From NCBI GenBank assembly GCA_029238175.1, contig JAQWGO010000039.1, positions 1 through 56,805 of the forward strand: a stretch of DNA of 56,805 bases, read 5' to 3'. Under the pieces are notes generated by a model. It searched no databases. It was not told the origin of the DNA and worked only from the letters and a program-made list of their open reading frames with translations. The stretch is from Henriciella sp. (GTDB lineage: Bacteria; Pseudomonadota; Alphaproteobacteria; Caulobacterales; Hyphomonadaceae). Positions 25,542-34,579 of this stretch are shown here, in pieces. The position numbers were made by a program, and so were the translations under genes. How positions within the stretch are numbered: position 1 is the stretch's first letter; every line of letters begins with the position of its first letter.

Positions 25542-26392
25542 TCGAACACCACGGTACGTGTGCCGTTCAGAAAGACCCGCCCTTCTGCGTGAGCGGTTAC
25601 GGCGCGGGCCAGAACGCGGGCCTCTATGTCTTTGCCCAGTTCAGCCATGCGTTCCGCGGTTAAGCGATGGTCCACCGGGGCGACATCTTGGGCGATGATC
25701 GGGCCTTCATCCAAATCGGCGGTAACATAGTGGGCTGTTGCCCCCATCAGTTTCACGCCGCGCGCATGAGCCTGATGATAGGGCCGCGCGCCTTTAAAGC
25801 TGGGCAATGCAGAATGGTGAATATTGATGCACCGCCCTTCCAGTTTGCGCGTCAGATTATCGGACAATACCTGCATATACCTGGCAAGAACGATAATCTC
25901 TGCTTTGGTCGCATCGATAAGGTTTAAAAGCTCAGCCTCGGCTGCTGCCTTGGTCTCTTTTGTGACGGGGATATGGTGGAATGGAATATCATGGCGATCG
26001 GCGTGCCATTGGCAATTTGGATGATTTGAGGCCACCGCAACAATATCAGCCGCCAAACGCCCACGGCGATGGCGATAAAGTAAGTCATTCAGGCAATGAT
26101 CGCCCTTGGACACAAGGACTAGCGCCTTTGGTTGGTCGGCCTCAGCTCGCAAGGACCAATCAATGCCGCGGCGTTCAGCCAAAACGCTGAAACCATCTCT
26201 AAAAGCCGTTTCGTTGAAGCCTTCTTCAGCCTCAAATTTAGCCCAGATAAAGAATTGTTTCGTGGCGGCGTCGCCGAAGTCTTGGCTTTCGACGACATTC
26301 AGCCGATGACTGGCTAAATGCCCCATTACGTCGGCAAGAATACCGATCGCGTCAGGTGCGGCCGCGCGCAGTATGAAACGTCTAGAGGTCAC
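25538..26392 (-). CDS. purU: Formyltetrahydrofolate deformylase
   Basis: The 284-residue protein has an N-terminal ACT domain (FILRAAAPDAIGILADVMGHLASH). A formyltransferase fold follows, with VLVSKGDHCLNDLL, INIHHSALPSFKGARPYHQA and GATAHYVTADLDEGPII, including the catalytic Asn/His/Asp set. It releases formate from 10-formyl-tetrahydrofolate to supply purine synthesis and balance one-carbon pools. The GTG start overlaps the gpmA stop (GTGA). Confidence 0.95.
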   Translation of the reverse strand: MTSRRFILRAAAPDAIGILADVMGHLASHRLNVVESQDFGDAATKQFFIWAKFEAEEGFNETAFRDGFSVLAERRGIDWSLRAEADQPKALVLVSKGDHCLNDLLYRHRRGRLAADIVAVASNHPNCQWHADRHDIPFHHIPVTKETKAAAEAELLNLIDATKAEIIVLARYMQVLSDNLTRKLEGRCINIHHSALPSFKGARPYHQAHARGVKLMGATAHYVTADLDEGPIIAQDVAPVDHRLTAERMAELGKDIEARVLARAVTAHAEGRVFLNGTRTVVFD

Positions 26393-27102
26393 GGTAGTTC
26401 TGGCAGATCGCGTGCCCGCTCTGCATCAAGATAACGCGCAGATGTTGGTTTAAGATTCGCATCCAGATCAAGGACAAGCGGATTGCCAGTTGGAATTTCT
26501 AGGCCCGTAATCGTCTCATCTGGAACATTAAACAGGTGCTTCACCAGCGCCCGCAACGAATTTCCATGCGCTGAGATGATTGTGTCTTTGCCGGCCTCAA
26601 GTACCGGAACGATTGCGCTTTCCCAATATGGCAACACGCGCTCTAGCGTCAGCTTCAGGCTTTCCGATTGTGGCACCGGAACGCCATCATAGCGCGGATC
26701 GTGCGACAGATCGAATTCGCTGCCCGCATCCATTGGTGGGGGCGGAATGTCGTATGATCGACGCCAGATGTGGACCTGATCCTTACCATGTTTTGCAGCG
26801 GTTTCGGCCTTATCCAAACCGGTGAGGCCGCCATAGTGGCGCTCATTCAGGCGCCAATGCTTTTCAACTGGCAACCACGCGCGGTCCATCGCAAGTAGGC
26901 TGATCCAAAGTGTACGGATGGCGCGGGTCTGGTAGCTGGTGAATGCCATCACAGGCTCAACACCCTCTGATTTTAGTAATTCGCCACCCTTTTTCGCTTC
27001 AGCTTCGCCCTTTTCGGTGAGTTCGGCGTCCCACCATCCTGTGAAGCGATTGGCGAGGTTCCAAGTGCTTTGACCATGGCGGGTGAGGATCAGCTTTGTC
27101 AT
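26389..27102 (-). CDS. gpmA: 2,3-bisphosphoglycerate-dependent phosphoglycerate mutase
   Basis: The 237-residue histidine phosphatase fold has the catalytic His9 in LTRHGQSTWN, then FTGWWDAELTEKGEAEA, ERHYGGLTGLDKAETA and the second His in SAHGNSLRALVKHL. It interconverts 3- and 2-phosphoglycerate in glycolysis. It is the first gene of an operon with purU and the deaminase, with overlapping start and stop codons throughout. Other glycolysis genes (gap, pgk, aldolase) lie 17 kb away. Confidence 0.95.
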   Translation of the reverse strand: MTKLILTRHGQSTWNLANRFTGWWDAELTEKGEAEAKKGGELLKSEGVEPVMAFTSYQTRAIRTLWISLLAMDRAWLPVEKHWRLNERHYGGLTGLDKAETAAKHGKDQVHIWRRSYDIPPPPMDAGSEFDLSHDPRYDGVPVPQSESLKLTLERVLPYWESAIVPVLEAGKDTIISAHGNSLRALVKHLFNVPDETITGLEIPTGNPLVLDLDANLKPTSARYLDAERARDLPELP

Positions 27103-27241
27103 CTGTACGTTCCGTTACGATTTGCTCATGCGGCCCGCGAATGAAGTTTCGGGGGTGCGCTTCGATCGCAGCGTTGCTATCAGAGGGGCGCGCGGGAATC
27201 TACCCGCAAGAATTCCCGACAGGGCTGCAGGAGCGTATACC

Positions 27242-27832
27242 TTGAAAGATATCGTCTTTTTTCCGCTTGCGATTTTAGTTGCCGCCCTAATGATTGGCGG
27301 CGCTATGATGGTAGGTAGTGATGCGCCGAAATGTGGGCCGGTTGGCGGGGCAGGTGGCCCGGCTGATTATCGGTTCGCCCGGGTTGAGGGGGCGAATTTG
27401 TGCCGAATGGAGGGGCGCAAAGGGTTTGAGGTCAATCTGGACGATGACATCTTGACGATTACTGCGGAGCCAAGACCGCCGCTGCCAGATTATGATCAGA
27501 ACCCGCACTTCGTTTTGGCGGGGGATTTAGAGACCGTTTATGCGGGGCAAATCCTAAAGGTGAGTGTGACAGCTAAGCCTTCTGTTGGGGCGGGGGCTGA
27601 GGCTTTTGAGGTCCTTTATTCTACTGGGAATGCAGGGGGGAGTGATTGGCGAACTTTCGCATTGCAGCCGGATTGGGAGACTTACGAATTCACTTTCAAT
27701 GTGCCGCGTAAATTATTGGAATCTGCGGTCGCTTTTGACTACCTCGCCATCCGTCCGGTGCCGGGGGAAAAGGCGCGCAGCCTTGAGATTAAAGACATCG
27801 AAATGCGCCGTTTCGGTGCTTGGAAAGACTAG
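27242..27832 (+). CDS. Uncharacterised membrane-anchored protein next to kdsD
   Basis: I do not recognise this family. With a TTG start at 27242, preceded at ideal distance by AGGAG (27229-27233), it has 196 residues. An N-terminal membrane anchor or uncleaved signal (IVFFPLAILVAALMIGG) is followed by a beta-rich periplasmic domain (residues about 50-196) that resembles a carbohydrate-binding jelly-roll in its strand pattern. An ATG at 27128 would give a longer N-terminus but lacks a ribosome site. It ends 2 bp before the kdsD start, so a joint envelope role is plausible. Confidence 0.65.
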   Translation: MKDIVFFPLAILVAALMIGGAMMVGSDAPKCGPVGGAGGPADYRFARVEGANLCRMEGRKGFEVNLDDDILTITAEPRPPLPDYDQNPHFVLAGDLETVYAGQILKVSVTAKPSVGAGAEAFEVLYSTGNAGGSDWRTFALQPDWETYEFTFNVPRKLLESAVAFDYLAIRPVPGEKARSLEIKDIEMRRFGAWKD

Positions 27833-27834
27833 CC

Positions 27835-28866
27835 ATGACTAATAGCGAAACCATCCTCGTTTCTGGCCGCCGTGTGGTGGAAATTGAGCGTGACGCGCTG
27901 ACCGAATTGCAAGACGGTCTTGGCCAAGACTTTGTAAATGCAGTCGAAACTTGCACAGCGGCTAAGGGCCGTGTGGTGCTGGCGGGTGTGGGGAAATCGG
28001 GTCATGTGGCGCGCAAGATTGCGGCGACTATGGCATCTACCGGAACGCCGAGCCTGTATATCCACCCGACCGAAGCCAGCCATGGCGACCTTGGCATGAT
28101 TGCTAGCGGCGATGTTGTAATTGCGCTGTCCCGCTCTGGCGAGACGAAGGAACTGTCTGATTTAATTGAATATTGTAAGCGGTTTTCGATCCCGTTAATC
28201 GGCCTTACCGCCGTGGCGAGCAGTGCGCTGGGCAGTGCTTCTGACATCTGTTTGCTGATCCCGGATGCGCCAGAGGCGTGCGGGGAAACGCGGGCGCCGA
28301 CGACGTCTACAACGCTGTCTATGGCGTTGGGCGACGCGTTGGCTGTGGCGGTTTTAGAGCAGCGCGGCTTTACCGGAGAGGACTTTAAAATCTTCCATCC
28401 GGGCGGGAAATTAGGGGCGATGTTACGCTCGGTTGGGGACTTGATGACGGGTGGTGAAAACCTGCCAATTGTGGGGGAAACAGCCGGGATGAAAGATGCT
28501 CTATCCACGATGTCAAAGGCCGAATTGGGCTGTTTGGCGGTGGTTTCCGGGCCGATTGAGGCCGGATTGAACCCTGATTCAGACCAGATTGAGGCCGATC
28601 AAAACCGGGTTCAGGCCGGAAAGCTGGTCGGCATGATCACCGATGGCGACATTCGCCGCCTCGTCGCCAGTGGCCAGCAGGCGCAAACCGCCGCCGACGC
28701 GATGACCCGCGACCCGGTCACAGTAAAAGCCACAACGCTTGCCAGCCAAGCCCTCGCCGTGATGAATGAGAAACGCATCACGCAACTGGTCGTGGTGGAC
28801 GAAGCAGGCTTCGCGCCTGTCGGGATCTTGCACATGCATGATTTGTTGAAGGCTGGGGTTGTTTAG
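27835..28866 (+). CDS. kdsD: Arabinose-5-phosphate isomerase (KpsF/GutQ family)
   Basis: The protein has 343 residues. The sugar isomerase (SIS) domain shows GVGKSGHVARKIAATMASTG, EASHGDLGM and LSRSGETKEL. The linker FHPGGKLG and two CBS domains follow (LVGMITDGDIRRLV and PVGILHMHDLLKA). It makes arabinose-5-phosphate for Kdo, the inner-core sugar of lipopolysaccharide. The first CBS domain carries an insert of about 20 residues, after LAVVSG, encoded by short tandem repeats at 28554-28618. This is not usual for the family. Start ATG 27835 is chosen over the upstream TTG. Confidence 0.93.
   Translation: MTNSETILVSGRRVVEIERDALTELQDGLGQDFVNAVETCTAAKGRVVLAGVGKSGHVARKIAATMASTGTPSLYIHPTEASHGDLGMIASGDVVIALSRSGETKELSDLIEYCKRFSIPLIGLTAVASSALGSASDICLLIPDAPEACGETRAPTTSTTLSMALGDALAVAVLEQRGFTGEDFKIFHPGGKLGAMLRSVGDLMTGGENLPIVGETAGMKDALSTMSKAELGCLAVVSGPIEAGLNPDSDQIEADQNRVQAGKLVGMITDGDIRRLVASGQQAQTAADAMTRDPVTVKATTLASQALAVMNEKRITQLVVVDEAGFAPVGILHMHDLLKAGVV
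28554..28618 (+). repeat. Short tandem repeat of about 11 bp inside kdsD
   Basis: Six related units start at 28554, 28565, 28576, 28587, 28597 and 28608. Units 1 and 4 are identical (GATTGAGGCCG) and unit 6 differs at two positions. The 33-bp (three-unit) period gives an 11-residue protein repeat starting IEAG and IEAD. The 13-base arms at 28562-28574 and 28607-28619 also form an imperfect inverted repeat. Confidence 0.75.
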
Positions 28867-28914
28867 CTACCTCGTTAATTCCCTGCTCACCCTCTCCGTG
28901 GCATAAGTCTTAGT

Positions 28915-30129
28915 ATGCGACTTTCGCCGTCTTTCATCTCTTTTGCTTTGGCCGCTGTGCTGGCGGTTTCTGCTGCTATGGCAGCGCTGCCAGCCTATGC
29001 GCAGCGGGATGTTTCGCGGGATGAGTTGGTTCAGCTTGAGGCGGAGCGGGCGCAGGCCTTGGCGCAGCTTGCGGCGTTGGAGCAGGCGGGCGGCACGGTG
29101 GCGGCGGATCTGGGAAATCTGGAACGTGACTTGATTGCGGCGGCGATGGAGAGCCAGCGGCGTGAGGAGCAGGCGACGGCGTCTGAACTGAAGCTGATGT
29201 CTTTGCGGTCGCGGCTTGGCGCGGCGCGCGGTGAATTATCGGTGGGTGAAGAGGCGTTAGAGGATTTGATCGCGTCGCTGGCTTTATCAGGGCGGCATCG
29301 CCCGCCAGCTTTGCTGACCCAGCCCGCAGATGCCAATCAAGCGATCCGCGCGGCGATCCTGATGGGGGAAGTGGCCCCGCAGGTGCAGGCGCAGACGAAA
29401 GTTTTGTCGGGTGAGATTGCGGGTCTGCGCAAGCTGGAGCGGCAAGTGCTGCGCGAGGCGAAGCGGCTGGCGGCATCTGAAGCGGCTTTGGCGCTGAAAC
29501 AGGCAGAAATTACGCAGATGACTGCGGCGAAACGTTCCGCTTACGAAGATGTGACTGGCGATGCTGAGGCGCTGCGGATGCGCGCAGAAATGCTGGGCAA
29601 GCAAGCCGAGACGATACGGACACTGATCCTTGCGCTGGAAAAAGCAGCGCCCGCGGCCCCGCGCTTGAAGCCAACTTTACGGATGGCGGGTACGTCGAGG
29701 CCGCGTCCAGTGCGCTCGGCCAACCTACCTAGAGCTACAGTTTCACAGCCTTTGGGCGTTCTGGCATCGCCGGCGGCGGGTCGGATGGTTCGGCGCTGGG
29801 GCGATAAGATGCCGGGCGGTACGGATTCAGAAGGCGTGGCGTTTGCGACGCGCAGCGGGGCGCAAGTTGCAGCGCCCGTTGATGGCGTGGTCGAGTTTTC
29901 GGGGCCGTTTCGCAGCTATGGACAGCTGCTGATCCTCTCGACAAGCGATGGTTATCATGTTCTGCTCTCTGGCATGTCGGACAGCTATGTTTCGGTCGGT
30001 CAAACGGTCAAGCAGGGTGAACCGGTTGCGAAAATGTCGGTACGTGAAAATGCCGAGCCTGAACTCTATATGGAAGTCAGGAAAAGCGGGAAATCTATGA
30101 ACCCCGCAAAATGGATGAAACGCGGCTAA
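28915..30129 (+). CDS. EnvC-like murein hydrolase activator with degenerate LytM domain
   Basis: The 404-residue protein has a signal peptide (cleavage after LPAYA), a long coiled coil (about 35-250) and a C-terminal M23/LytM-like domain (about 285-404). The zinc-binding His and Asp residues of active M23 enzymes are missing: the H-x-H position reads ELYMEVR and the first motif reads TDSEGVAF. This fits EnvC, which activates amidases instead of cutting peptidoglycan itself. FtsEX, its usual membrane partner, is encoded 7 kb downstream. The gene leads into ctpA. Confidence 0.88.
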   Translation: MRLSPSFISFALAAVLAVSAAMAALPAYAQRDVSRDELVQLEAERAQALAQLAALEQAGGTVAADLGNLERDLIAAAMESQRREEQATASELKLMSLRSRLGAARGELSVGEEALEDLIASLALSGRHRPPALLTQPADANQAIRAAILMGEVAPQVQAQTKVLSGEIAGLRKLERQVLREAKRLAASEAALALKQAEITQMTAAKRSAYEDVTGDAEALRMRAEMLGKQAETIRTLILALEKAAPAAPRLKPTLRMAGTSRPRPVRSANLPRATVSQPLGVLASPAAGRMVRRWGDKMPGGTDSEGVAFATRSGAQVAAPVDGVVEFSGPFRSYGQLLILSTSDGYHVLLSGMSDSYVSVGQTVKQGEPVAKMSVRENAEPELYMEVRKSGKSMNPAKWMKRG

Positions 30130-30152
30130 GGCTGCGGATAAAGGAGAACGCG

Positions 30153-31478
30153 ATGCGAGCGATGTTGACCGGGGCGGCACTGGGGATTGTACTGGGCGCG
30201 ACAGCGGTTGGGGTCTCTGCGGTGGCCTGGCCAGACGCAGAGCGCGAAGACCCGCGCGCGGCGGCGTTCGATCAGCTTTCTCTGTTCACCGAAGTGATGC
30301 AGCGCGCCAAGGTCGACTATGTCGAAGAAATTGACGAGGTTGCAGCGCTGGAAGCGGCGATTGACGGCATGCTTGGCTCGCTGGACCCGCACTCTGGCTA
30401 TATGTCGCCGGATGATTTTGAGGCGCTGCAAGTGGCGACATCGGGTCAGTATGGCGGTCTGGGCATCGAAGTGACGATGGAAGACGGCTTTGTGAAAGTC
30501 GTTACGCCAATGGATGGCACGCCCGCTGCGCGTGCTGGGCTTGAGCCGGGTGACTTGCTGACAGCGATTAATGGTCGCGCGATTGTGGGCCTAAGCCTTG
30601 ATGACGCGGTTGAAGATATGCGCGGTGAGCCGGGCTCTGAACTGGTGGTGACGGTCTATCGCGATGGGCAAGACCCGTTCGACGTAACGATCACCCGCGA
30701 AGTGATCGAACCGAAATATGTTGAGTTCGTCGATAAGGGTGATGATATCGCCTATATTCGTATCTCAACCTTCAACAATAAGAAGACTACAACCAAGCTG
30801 ATCGAGGCGTTTGACGAAATTCGAAGCACGATCGGAAGCCGTCCTAAAGGCATTATTCTGGACCTACGCAATAATGGCGGCGGACTGTTGGATGAAGCTG
30901 TTTCGGTTAGTGACCAATTTTTATCTGGCGGCGAGGTCGTCTCTACGATTGGACGGCGTCCGGGCGATGTTTCTCGCGCGAATGCTGAGCCGGGTGAAGT
31001 GTTTAAGAATGTGCCACTCGTTGTTCTGATCAATAATGGTTCGGCCTCTGCATCTGAAATTGTGGCTGGGGCGTTGCAGGACCGTGATCGTGCAACTGTT
31101 ATGGGTACGACAAGTTTCGGTAAGGGGTCTGTGCAAACGGTTATGCCGCTGGGCGCTGACCGCGGCGCGATCCGCCTAACCACGGCGCGTTACTATACGC
31201 CATCTGGCCGCTCTATTCAGGCGACAGGTATTGAGCCAGACATCGAAGTTGCAAACCGCCGGATGAACGAAGAAGACCTTGCCCGGATTAACCGCTATTC
31301 TGAAGCTGACCTTCCGAATGCGCTAGGCGCTGAAGATGGTGCGGAGCGAACTTTGCCACATATCCCTGACGATATGCCGCCTGAAGATTATGAAGGCGAA
31401 GACTATCAAATGGACAAGGCGATTGAGTTTTTGAAAGCTGGCGGTGTTGTGGCGTCTACAGACACGCGCGCTGGGTAA
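30153..31478 (+). CDS. ctpA: Carboxy-terminal processing protease (S41 family)
   Basis: This is a 441-residue periplasmic protease with an N-terminal signal anchor (LTGAALGIVLGATAVGV), a PDZ domain (GLGIEVTMEDGFVKVVTPMDGTPA region) and the S41 catalytic core. The serine is seen in NNGSASASEIV and the lysine in TTSFGKGSVQT. It trims the C-termini of exported proteins and influences envelope integrity. AAAGGAG precedes the ATG at 30153. The order EnvC-like, CtpA, divergent deacetylase, RppH is common in alphaproteobacteria; here an M24 peptidase gene is interposed. Confidence 0.94.
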   Translation: MRAMLTGAALGIVLGATAVGVSAVAWPDAEREDPRAAAFDQLSLFTEVMQRAKVDYVEEIDEVAALEAAIDGMLGSLDPHSGYMSPDDFEALQVATSGQYGGLGIEVTMEDGFVKVVTPMDGTPAARAGLEPGDLLTAINGRAIVGLSLDDAVEDMRGEPGSELVVTVYRDGQDPFDVTITREVIEPKYVEFVDKGDDIAYIRISTFNNKKTTTKLIEAFDEIRSTIGSRPKGIILDLRNNGGGLLDEAVSVSDQFLSGGEVVSTIGRRPGDVSRANAEPGEVFKNVPLVVLINNGSASASEIVAGALQDRDRATVMGTTSFGKGSVQTVMPLGADRGAIRLTTARYYTPSGRSIQATGIEPDIEVANRRMNEEDLARINRYSEADLPNALGAEDGAERTLPHIPDDMPPEDYEGEDYQMDKAIEFLKAGGVVASTDTRAG

Positions 31479-31496
31479 GCCCTGTAAAGGGTGCTT

Positions 31497-32657
31497 ATGC
31501 CTGTTTCCCTGCCATCGCGTATAACCGCTGAAGAGCGTAAGCAGCGTGTCTCTAAGCTTTGCAATTTGATGGCGGAGAGCGGCACAGACGCCGTGCTCCT
31601 ATCTGCATCTACGAACCTGCGTTACTTTACCGGGATCAATTGGCATCCGTCAGAGCGCTTCCTAGGGGCGATTGTTCACGCTGATGGTTCGATTGACTAT
31701 GTCGCGCCGCATTTTGAGTTGGATAAGGTCTCAAGCCTGATCTCTTTGCCGGGCGACATTCTGACATGGCAGGAAGAGCAGAACCCGTATGCGATGATTG
31801 CGCGCCGGATGGGGACGACAGGGCGTTTAGCTTTAGACGATCAATTGCCAATGTTTATGTATCGCAAATTGCGGGCTGAACTGGATGAAGACAGGCTGCC
31901 AGATGGCGGGCCGCTTACGACGGTACTTCGGAGCCGTAAATCGGTTGCTGAAATTGCCTTGATGAGCCGCGCGAAAGAGATCACGCTTGAGGTGCACAAG
32001 CGCGCCCATTCGTATTTGAAAGAGGGCATGCTGGCATCAGAAGTTACGGCTTTCATTGACGCGCAGCATCGCGAACTTGCAGGTGCGAAGAGCACGTTCT
32101 GCATTACGTCCTTTGCGGAGGATACCTCACTTCCGCATGGCGGTGAAAGCGACCGCGCGCTCAAATCTGGTGATGTTGTGCTGATCGATACGGGCACGCA
32201 GATTGACGGGTATAATTCAGACATAACGCGGACCTACGTCTTTGGTGAGCCGAGCGATATAGTCCGTCAGGTCTGGGAGACTGAAAAGGCGGCGCAAGCT
32301 GCGGCGTTCGATGCGGCTAAACTTGGCGTACCTTGCAAGAGTGTTGATGCGGCCGCGCGCGCTGTTGTTGAACAAGCCGGATATGGCCCAGACTATACGC
32401 TTCCCGGTGTGCCGCACCGGACAGGGCATGGGATCGGGCTAGACATCCACGAAGCGCCAAACCTTGTGCGCGGCGATGATACGGCGCTTGATATTGGCAT
32501 GTGTTTTTCGAATGAGCCCATGATTGTTGTGCCCGGCGAGTTTGGTATTCGGCTAGAAGATCATTTCCACATGACGGCTGACGGTGCCAAATGGTTCACC
32601 CAGCCACAAGCCAGTTTGGACGACCCATTCGTAGGTGTTGCTCCGCTCACGGAATAG
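31497..32657 (+). CDS. Xaa-Pro aminopeptidase family (M24) peptidase
   Basis: The 386-residue protein has a creatinase/prolidase-type N-terminal domain and a C-terminal pita-bread domain. The metal ligands appear in order: Asp in LIDTGTQIDGY, Asp in NSDITRTYVFG, His in HRTGHGIGLDIHE, Glu in NEPMIV and Glu in GIRLEDHF. It should remove residues preceding proline from peptides in the cytoplasm. It is 18 bp after ctpA and probably in the same operon. Confidence 0.92.
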   Translation: MPVSLPSRITAEERKQRVSKLCNLMAESGTDAVLLSASTNLRYFTGINWHPSERFLGAIVHADGSIDYVAPHFELDKVSSLISLPGDILTWQEEQNPYAMIARRMGTTGRLALDDQLPMFMYRKLRAELDEDRLPDGGPLTTVLRSRKSVAEIALMSRAKEITLEVHKRAHSYLKEGMLASEVTAFIDAQHRELAGAKSTFCITSFAEDTSLPHGGESDRALKSGDVVLIDTGTQIDGYNSDITRTYVFGEPSDIVRQVWETEKAAQAAAFDAAKLGVPCKSVDAAARAVVEQAGYGPDYTLPGVPHRTGHGIGLDIHEAPNLVRGDDTALDIGMCFSNEPMIVVPGEFGIRLEDHFHMTADGAKWFTQPQASLDDPFVGVAPLTE

Positions 32658-32816
32658 GTAGTTTCGTTTAGTTCGTTTCGCATGCGGATTGGTCAAAACA
32701 GGCTGTCGATTGCCAGCGCAAATCACCCCAAAGGTTAATATAGGTTTGCCTCTTCTTAACCATTATCGGTGAGAACTGGAGGTTAGACAGTAAAACACCA
32801 CCCATGGGGCCCTTGT

Positions 32817-34088
32817 ATGACCGCTCGCATTTCGCTTGATCCATCGCCATTCAAAAGCGCACTTCTGCATGGCACGATGGGGGCGATGACACTTGTTGCC
32901 ACGCTCGGGATTGGCGGCGCTGCCGTCCATTATACAGGCAGCGCTGACGCTGCTTCGCCAGCGATCCGTGTGGCACTGTTTGACGAAGCACCCAGTCAAG
33001 CGCCATCGCTAAACCCGCGTCTTCCGGGCAATGTTGGTGCAACTGACTATGCCGGGATTGGCGATACCACGCTTGCGGTTCCGCAGCCTGTTAATGAGCC
33101 TAGCTTGGGCGTTGATTACCAGTCGAATATTGCGCCTCGCCGCGCGGCGAATACTCAAGCTGAGCCTCAGTCGCAGGGCATCCGTATTAACGGACAGATC
33201 GTACGACCCGGGCAATCGCTTAGCCAAGTTACAACAAATGGAATGGTTCAGCAGGTCAGCGCCTCAACCACGGCAGCTGTTGCTCAACCTGTCGAAAGCG
33301 CGCCTACCGTTCCGGTTCGCGCGAATACGCCCTTTGCTAAAAATGCTCGTCCGTTTGAGAATGCCGTGGGTAAGCCAACCGTTTCCATTATTGTTGGTGG
33401 GTTAGGCATTAACTGGGGTCGCACGCAGTCTGCGATTGATGAGTTGCCGCCTGAAGTGACGCTATCTTTCGCGCCAACAGCGACGAACCTGACGACTTGG
33501 GTTCGCAAAGCGCGCCGCGCCGGGCATGAGGTTCTGATCGAATTACCGATGGAGCCTTATGACTATGGCCGACTGCGCCCGCATCCGCAGGTGATGCAGG
33601 TTGCGGTCACGCCAGAAGTGAACAAGGCACGTCTTAACAAGATTTTGGCGGGTACCACCGGATATGCGGGCCTAATGAATTATCAGGGCGGCAAGTTCGC
33701 GGCCGATATCGAAGCCGTGAAGCCAGTTATCACCGCCATGAACGAAAGAGGCGTGGCGTTCTTTGAGGATGGTAGTCTGGCGAAATCAGTGTTTGCTGAA
33801 GCGGCGCAGGCGGAAGGTCTGCCATTTGGTGGCACAAGCGCGTGGCTTGATGCGCGTCCTGAAGCTGATGAGATCGCAAATCAGCTTCTTATTCTGGAAG
33901 CTGAAGCTTTAGAAAATGGTGCTGCGCTGGGTACTGGCATGTCATTTCCAATAACGATCGATATGTTGAAAGAGTGGATTCCGGGGCTTGAGGCTAAGGG
34001 TATCGCTCTCGCGCCTGCGACGCATTTTGCGAAGACATCAACCGCCTCTAGTCAGGTAAAAGTTGCTGCGCTAGACCCTGCGGGGTGA
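32817..34088 (+). CDS. Divergent polysaccharide deacetylase family protein
   Basis: The 423-residue protein has an N-terminal membrane anchor (about 15-40), a low-complexity Ala/Pro/Gln-rich linker (to about 185), and a C-terminal divergent deacetylase domain. That domain starts PTVSIIVGGLGINWGRTQSAI and includes ELPMEPYDYGRLRPHP and FFEDGSLAKSV. This is the YibQ-type family seen beside envC and ctpA in many proteobacteria; a catalytic role is unproven. The 159-bp leader includes TTAACCAT at 32756-32763. Its stop overlaps the rppH start (GTGA). Confidence 0.87.
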   Translation: MTARISLDPSPFKSALLHGTMGAMTLVATLGIGGAAVHYTGSADAASPAIRVALFDEAPSQAPSLNPRLPGNVGATDYAGIGDTTLAVPQPVNEPSLGVDYQSNIAPRRAANTQAEPQSQGIRINGQIVRPGQSLSQVTTNGMVQQVSASTTAAVAQPVESAPTVPVRANTPFAKNARPFENAVGKPTVSIIVGGLGINWGRTQSAIDELPPEVTLSFAPTATNLTTWVRKARRAGHEVLIELPMEPYDYGRLRPHPQVMQVAVTPEVNKARLNKILAGTTGYAGLMNYQGGKFAADIEAVKPVITAMNERGVAFFEDGSLAKSVFAEAAQAEGLPFGGTSAWLDARPEADEIANQLLILEAEALENGAALGTGMSFPITIDMLKEWIPGLEAKGIALAPATHFAKTSTASSQVKVAALDPAG

Positions 34089-34579
34089 GTGACCCAAAAC
34101 GTGATCCAGCGCGCTATCGCGCCAATGTCGGACTTGCCCTGTTTTCAGCGGCGGGAAATGTTTTTGTAGGTCGCCGTATTAATGGTCGCGGCGCTTTCCA
34201 GTGGCAGTTGCCTCAGGGCGGCGTTGATGACGGTGAGACCACATCTGAAGCCGCACTCCGCGAAATGGATGAAGAGATCGGCGTTGCAAGTAAGATGGTC
34301 GATGTTCTCGAAGAGACCGAAGACTGGCTGTATTATGACTTCCCGCCAGAATTGCTACGCCGCATGGGTGGTCCCTATTTAGGTCAACGCCAGAAATGGT
34401 TCGCCTTGCGCTTTAAAGGCTCTGACAGCGATGTTCGCCTAGATAAGCACAAGCCTGAATTTGATGCATGGCGTTGGGCGCCGCTTTCAGAGATACCGTC
34501 GCTGATCGTACCGTTTAAACGGCCAGTCTATGCTGAAGTGGCGAGCCGTTTTGCGAAATGGGCTGAGCCCGTCTCGTAA
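34085..34579 (+). CDS. rppH: RNA pyrophosphohydrolase (Nudix)
   Basis: The 164-residue protein has a complete Nudix box at residues 45-67 (starting GGVDDGETTSE, with the REMDEEIG core). The upstream INGRGAFQWQLPQGG and the downstream LGQRQKWFALRF segments are characteristic of RppH. It removes pyrophosphate from mRNA 5' ends and starts decay. The GTG start overlaps the preceding stop by 3 bp. It abuts the convergent hpt gene with no intergenic base. Confidence 0.94.
   Translation: MSDPKRDPARYRANVGLALFSAAGNVFVGRRINGRGAFQWQLPQGGVDDGETTSEAALREMDEEIGVASKMVDVLEETEDWLYYDFPPELLRRMGGPYLGQRQKWFALRFKGSDSDVRLDKHKPEFDAWRWAPLSEIPSLIVPFKRPVYAEVASRFAKWAEPVS

Noticed and set aside
28562-28619. kdsD inverted repeat as a transcription terminator
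   Set aside because: Arms are imperfect, the spacer is 32 bp, no T-run follows and the reading frame continues through it; better explained by the short tandem repeat.
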